From Bartonella rattimassiliensis 15908 (lineage in GTDB: Bacteria; Pseudomonadota; Alphaproteobacteria; Rhizobiales; Rhizobiaceae), in assembly GCF_000278215.1 (NCBI RefSeq), contig NZ_JH725065.1, positions 32,182 through 96,181 of the forward strand: a DNA stretch of 64,000 nucleotides, written 5' to 3'. The notes under the pieces were generated by a model. It searched no databases. It was not told where the DNA came from and was given only the letters and a program-made list of their open reading frames with translations. Made by a program: the position numbers and the translations under genes. Positions within the stretch are counted from its first letter, which is position 1; each line of letters starts with the position of its first letter. Below are positions 61,370 through 64,000 of the stretch, one piece after another.

Positions 61370-63089
61370 TTTTTGCCTCCAGATCAGAGAAATTTAATAC
61401 GGTTGCATGCTTGGGAAAAAGATTGTGTTTGTGAGTAATAACGAGAACAATACGATCTTGTGAAAGTTTATATAAATATTCAATAATTTGTGCACTAATC
61501 GTATCATCCAATGCGGAAGTAGGTTCATCCAAGATAAGAAGTTGTGGTTCGATGAGAAAAAAACAAGCCAATGCTAGGCGTTGTCGTTGACCACCTGATA
61601 AAAAGCCTCCTTGTTCACCTACTTGGGTATAAAGCCCTTGAGGTAATTGAGAGATCAAATCATGACAAGCACTCGCATACAGTGCAGCGTCGATTTCATC
61701 TTTAGTAGCATCTGGTTTGGCAAGAAGTATATTTTCAAGAATGGTTCCGAAAAAAGGCAAGGATTTTGGGGAAAATATGCGATTGTTTTGCGCACACTAC
61801 GGATATCAAAATTTTGTAAAGATTGATTGTTAAGCAATATTTTCCCATTTGATGGGAGATAGAGAGCACAGAGAAGCTTGGCAAAGGTTAATTTTCCACA
61901 GCCTAAAGGACCGAGTAATATAATAGGCTTACCAGGTTGTAAACAGATATCAAGATGATTGATAATGGCCTTATCTCCATAAGAAAAACAGATGTCTTTA
62001 GCTTTAAGATAGGGCTTGGTGGTGAGTTGAAGGAGTGGCTTTTCCTTTTCTGAAGGTGTGTTAAGAATATCACCCAAACGAAGATGAGAGATTTTTTAAT
62101 GTTGCCATTCTTTCCATAAAGAGGCAAGACTTAAGATAGGACCAGAAACATTGCCAGCAAGAAGATGAAAGGCAATAAGTTGTCCTAGTGTAATCTGGTT
62201 TTGCAATACTGCTTGAGCGCCAAAAAAGATAATAAAAATAGTGAAAAGGTCACTAAAAATATGGCTTAAAGCCCCATTTAAGAGATGAAATTTACTGGTT
62301 GTGAGGCTTTGATCTAGACTGTGGGCTAAAGTTTCTTGCATACGTATCGTATGCGCTGGTTCTTTTACGTGTGCTTTGATGGCTTCAAGATTGGTAAAAC
62401 TTTCAATAAAGCGTGATTGATGGACGGCTTGCAGGGTGAAAGTATGGCGTAATTGGCGGCGAAAAGGGACCAACCAATGCTAAAGAGCCCATTTGTAAGG
62501 ATAAAATGATAAAGACAACAAAGGTAAGTTTCAGACTAATGGAAAAAAGTGCAGCAAGATAAATAATGGCAAAGAGAACATTTAGTATAGTTGTGGCAAT
62601 AGTTCCTGTTAAAAAACCGCGAGTTATATCAACCTCTCCAATCCTTGTAAACAATTCTCCTATTTGCCAATGACGTAACACAGGCAAAGAGAGACTCAAG
62701 AGATGGTTGAAAATGCGCCGTACAAATTCTAATGTAAGCCGATTGGCTAAATAAGCGCTTAGGTAACCCGATAGAGTGCTAAGAGCTGTACCAAACAGCA
62801 TGATAGCAACCATCAAGACAACGATAGCATAGAGACTTTCGATGTGCTGAAAGGGTAAAATACGATCAATAATCGCTTGAAAAATAAAAGGATTTACCAA
62901 CCCCAGTAAACGCAAAACAATGGCAACACAACTGAGTTCAACAACATAATAAATATATTTCTTTATTATACGTGTAAACCAAGAGAAATATACTAGTTTT
63001 TTGCGGATTAATTTAAATTTATGATTTTGTTTAAGAGAAAGATGGCTTTTTGTCGCATATTTTAACAGTATTGTAAATAGTATTATTTC
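61359..63089 (-). pseudogene. HlyB-type ABC exporter, broken
   Basis: Type I secretion ABC transporter with fused membrane and ATPase domains. It starts in LVYFSWFTRIIKKYIYYVV, LRLLGLVNPFIFQAIIDRIL, continues to SLQMGSLALVG, then frameshifts. The next frame carries RLGDILNTP, GPLGCGKLTFAKLL (Walker A, with the Ser/Thr lost) and AYFPQNP; a TAA lies at about 62096. A second shift restores the first frame: GEQGGFLSGGQRQRLAL (signature), LLILDEPTSALDD (Walker B) and VLVITHKHNLFP. The N-terminal peptidase-like domain of HlyB/CvaB exporters is missing. Confidence 0.85.
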
Positions 63090-63262
63090 TTAATTGAAAT
63101 ATACATTGTGTATGATTTCAATATAAACATAATGTATTTATTATTTATAAAGTGTTTTTATTGTTATTTTTAAAAATTATATTTGATAGTTGCCTAAACT
63201 GTATGCTAACTATTTTAATTATATCGATATGATACATTTTTTAATAAATAAGGAGGATTTAT

Positions 63263-63592
63263 ATGTTTGGTTCATTTGGTTCTAGTTTTTCTAATGGTTG
63301 GTCTTATGTTTCTAATACGTGATCAAATATTTCATCAATGAATTTTTCAAGCAGTGGATCACAACTTGGCTGTACTGTTGGAGATTATCTCTCGACAGCA
63401 CATTCATCGGGATTAGTAGGATTTCATATAGGACAGACTTGTAGGGTAATTATAGGAGGTGCCGCGGGAGCACTCGGAGCAGGCGCGGGTATATGGGCAG
63501 GTGCGGGAACTGGTGGCGCAATTGGTTCTGGTCTTGGCTACGGTGTTGGAGGACTTGTAGGGATAGGTTCTCAGTATAATGCATGCTATTAA
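63263..63592 (+). pseudogene. glycine-rich bacteriocin-like peptide gene with one in-frame TGA
   Basis: ATG 63263 follows a perfect AGGAGG with 6-bp spacing. The frame is 109 codons with a TGA at codon 20 (VSNT, stop, SNISSMNF), a one-base change from TGG. It would give an N-terminus rich in Ser, Gly and Phe, then LGCTVGDYLS, HIGQTCRVIIGG and a Gly/Ala-rich C-terminus (AAGALGAGAGIWAGAGTGG and GYGVGGLVGIGSQYNACY). GxxxG and small residues resemble colicin-V-like and class IIb bacteriocin cores. There are three Cys and no Lys. It is divergent from the exporter. No double-glycine leader at the expected place is obvious. Confidence 0.55.
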
Positions 63593-64000
63593 GTTATAAT
63601 ATTTTAATGTATATTTAAAGCTATATTAATTTATATACATATTTTAATAAATATATCTATAAATGTTTATAGAATATATTTTATTAATAAATTTTTTATA
63701 ATTATATGTTAATTTAGAAATTTTATGTGTCATGTATATTTTAAATATATTTTCAATTATTTTTTGCAGTTTGTTATTTAAGCATATTTATATCTTTGTT
63801 TGAATTGTATTATATCTCTAAGGGCTGTGATGAAAAAAATATTAAAAAAAAATCATTAATAAGAATAATTTTATTTTTCAGCGTGTTCTTTATTTTCTTT
63901 TCTTTATTTAAGTTTTATATAAGTTAGTATATATTGTTTAACTAATTTTTATGTATCATAATAATATGTTTTATATTATTTAATTAATTGTAAAATATTA
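63593..64000. other. AT-rich tail of the window
   Basis: Apart from the candidate small peptide at 63830-63927, nothing is recognised here. Confidence 0.4.
63830..63927 (+). pseudogene. possible small membrane (immunity-like) peptide, one-base frameshift in an A-run
   Basis: ATG 63830, with an AAGGG 5 bp upstream, opens MKKILKKN and stops after nine codons. The run of nine A at 63844-63852 would need ten A to continue as KKKSLIRIILFFSVFFIFF and FSLFKFYIS before TAG at 63927: a 32-residue basic, strongly hydrophobic peptide. Bacteriocin immunity proteins are often small membrane peptides placed next to the toxin gene. The tract could be phase-variable or simply broken. Confidence 0.3.

Overview
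The window is AT-rich chromosomal DNA from an alphaproteobacterium of the Rhizobiales. It is almost certainly a Bartonella. Supporting this are an IalB-family secreted protein, a CcrM-type GANTC methyltransferase, a MucR/Ros regulator, a DUF5330-like lipoprotein-sized protein, an FtsJ/TlyA-Dxs-XseB block, and many non-coding or decaying stretches between housekeeping genes. No rRNA is present; one tRNA (Gln, anticodon TTG) is seen at 59291-59365. The species cannot be fixed from the sequence alone.

Layout: 1-10.4 kb holds glyQ (partial), a TPR protein, a polyprenyl diphosphate synthase, a tRNA/rRNA-type methyltransferase, an S49 peptidase, ispE, rnhB, a Sua5/TsaC enzyme and a D-lactate/2-hydroxyglutarate-type dehydrogenase. 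From 10.4 to 26 kb come a hypothetical protein, purD, ubiA, pdxH, a CbpA-like J protein, fabI, aroC, ribB, xseB, dxs and tlyA, then a wrecked rlmD/rumA-type gene split by a small integrase-derived insert, and a full-length but broken tyrosine integrase. From 27 to 40.7 kb come tldD, an ialB-family gene, ctaB, ispH, thrB, rnhA, a DsbD-domain protein, yqgE, a large GGDEF/EAL membrane protein with degenerate active sites, an M16 peptidase and thrC. From 42.5 to 58.2 kb come an HAD phosphatase, ccrM, mutY, a DUF721/DciA protein, a DsbA-like protein, ppdK, a peptidoglycan-binding-domain protein, a DUF5330-like protein, sufE, mucR, an oligopeptidase B and sodB.

Isoprenoid and quinone work is unusually concentrated: dxs, ispE and ispH (MEP pathway), a polyprenyl synthase and ubiA (ubiquinone side chain and its attachment), and ctaB (heme O). 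Cofactor and amino-acid genes (ribB, pdxH, aroC, thrB, thrC, purD) fill most of the rest.

The accessory signals are of two kinds. First, a dispersed repeat of about 150-190 bp occurs at least six times (near 14.8, 24.0, 26.6, 26.8, 41.9 and 51.1 kb, with a faint seventh at 58.8 kb). Three copies sit directly upstream of integrase genes or fragments, so it is probably the end of one mobile element. Second, on the right of the tRNA-Gln gene lies a decayed export cassette. A minus-strand operon encodes an HlyB-type ABC exporter, an HlyD-type adaptor and, identified here by motif, an HlyC-type toxin-activating acyltransferase. Divergent from it is a glycine-rich, bacteriocin-like peptide gene with a perfect ribosome-binding site and one in-frame TGA. 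A candidate small membrane protein, broken by one base in an A-run, follows. This looks like the grave of a small acyltransferase-linked type I secretion/bacteriocin system and is the most unusual thing in the window.
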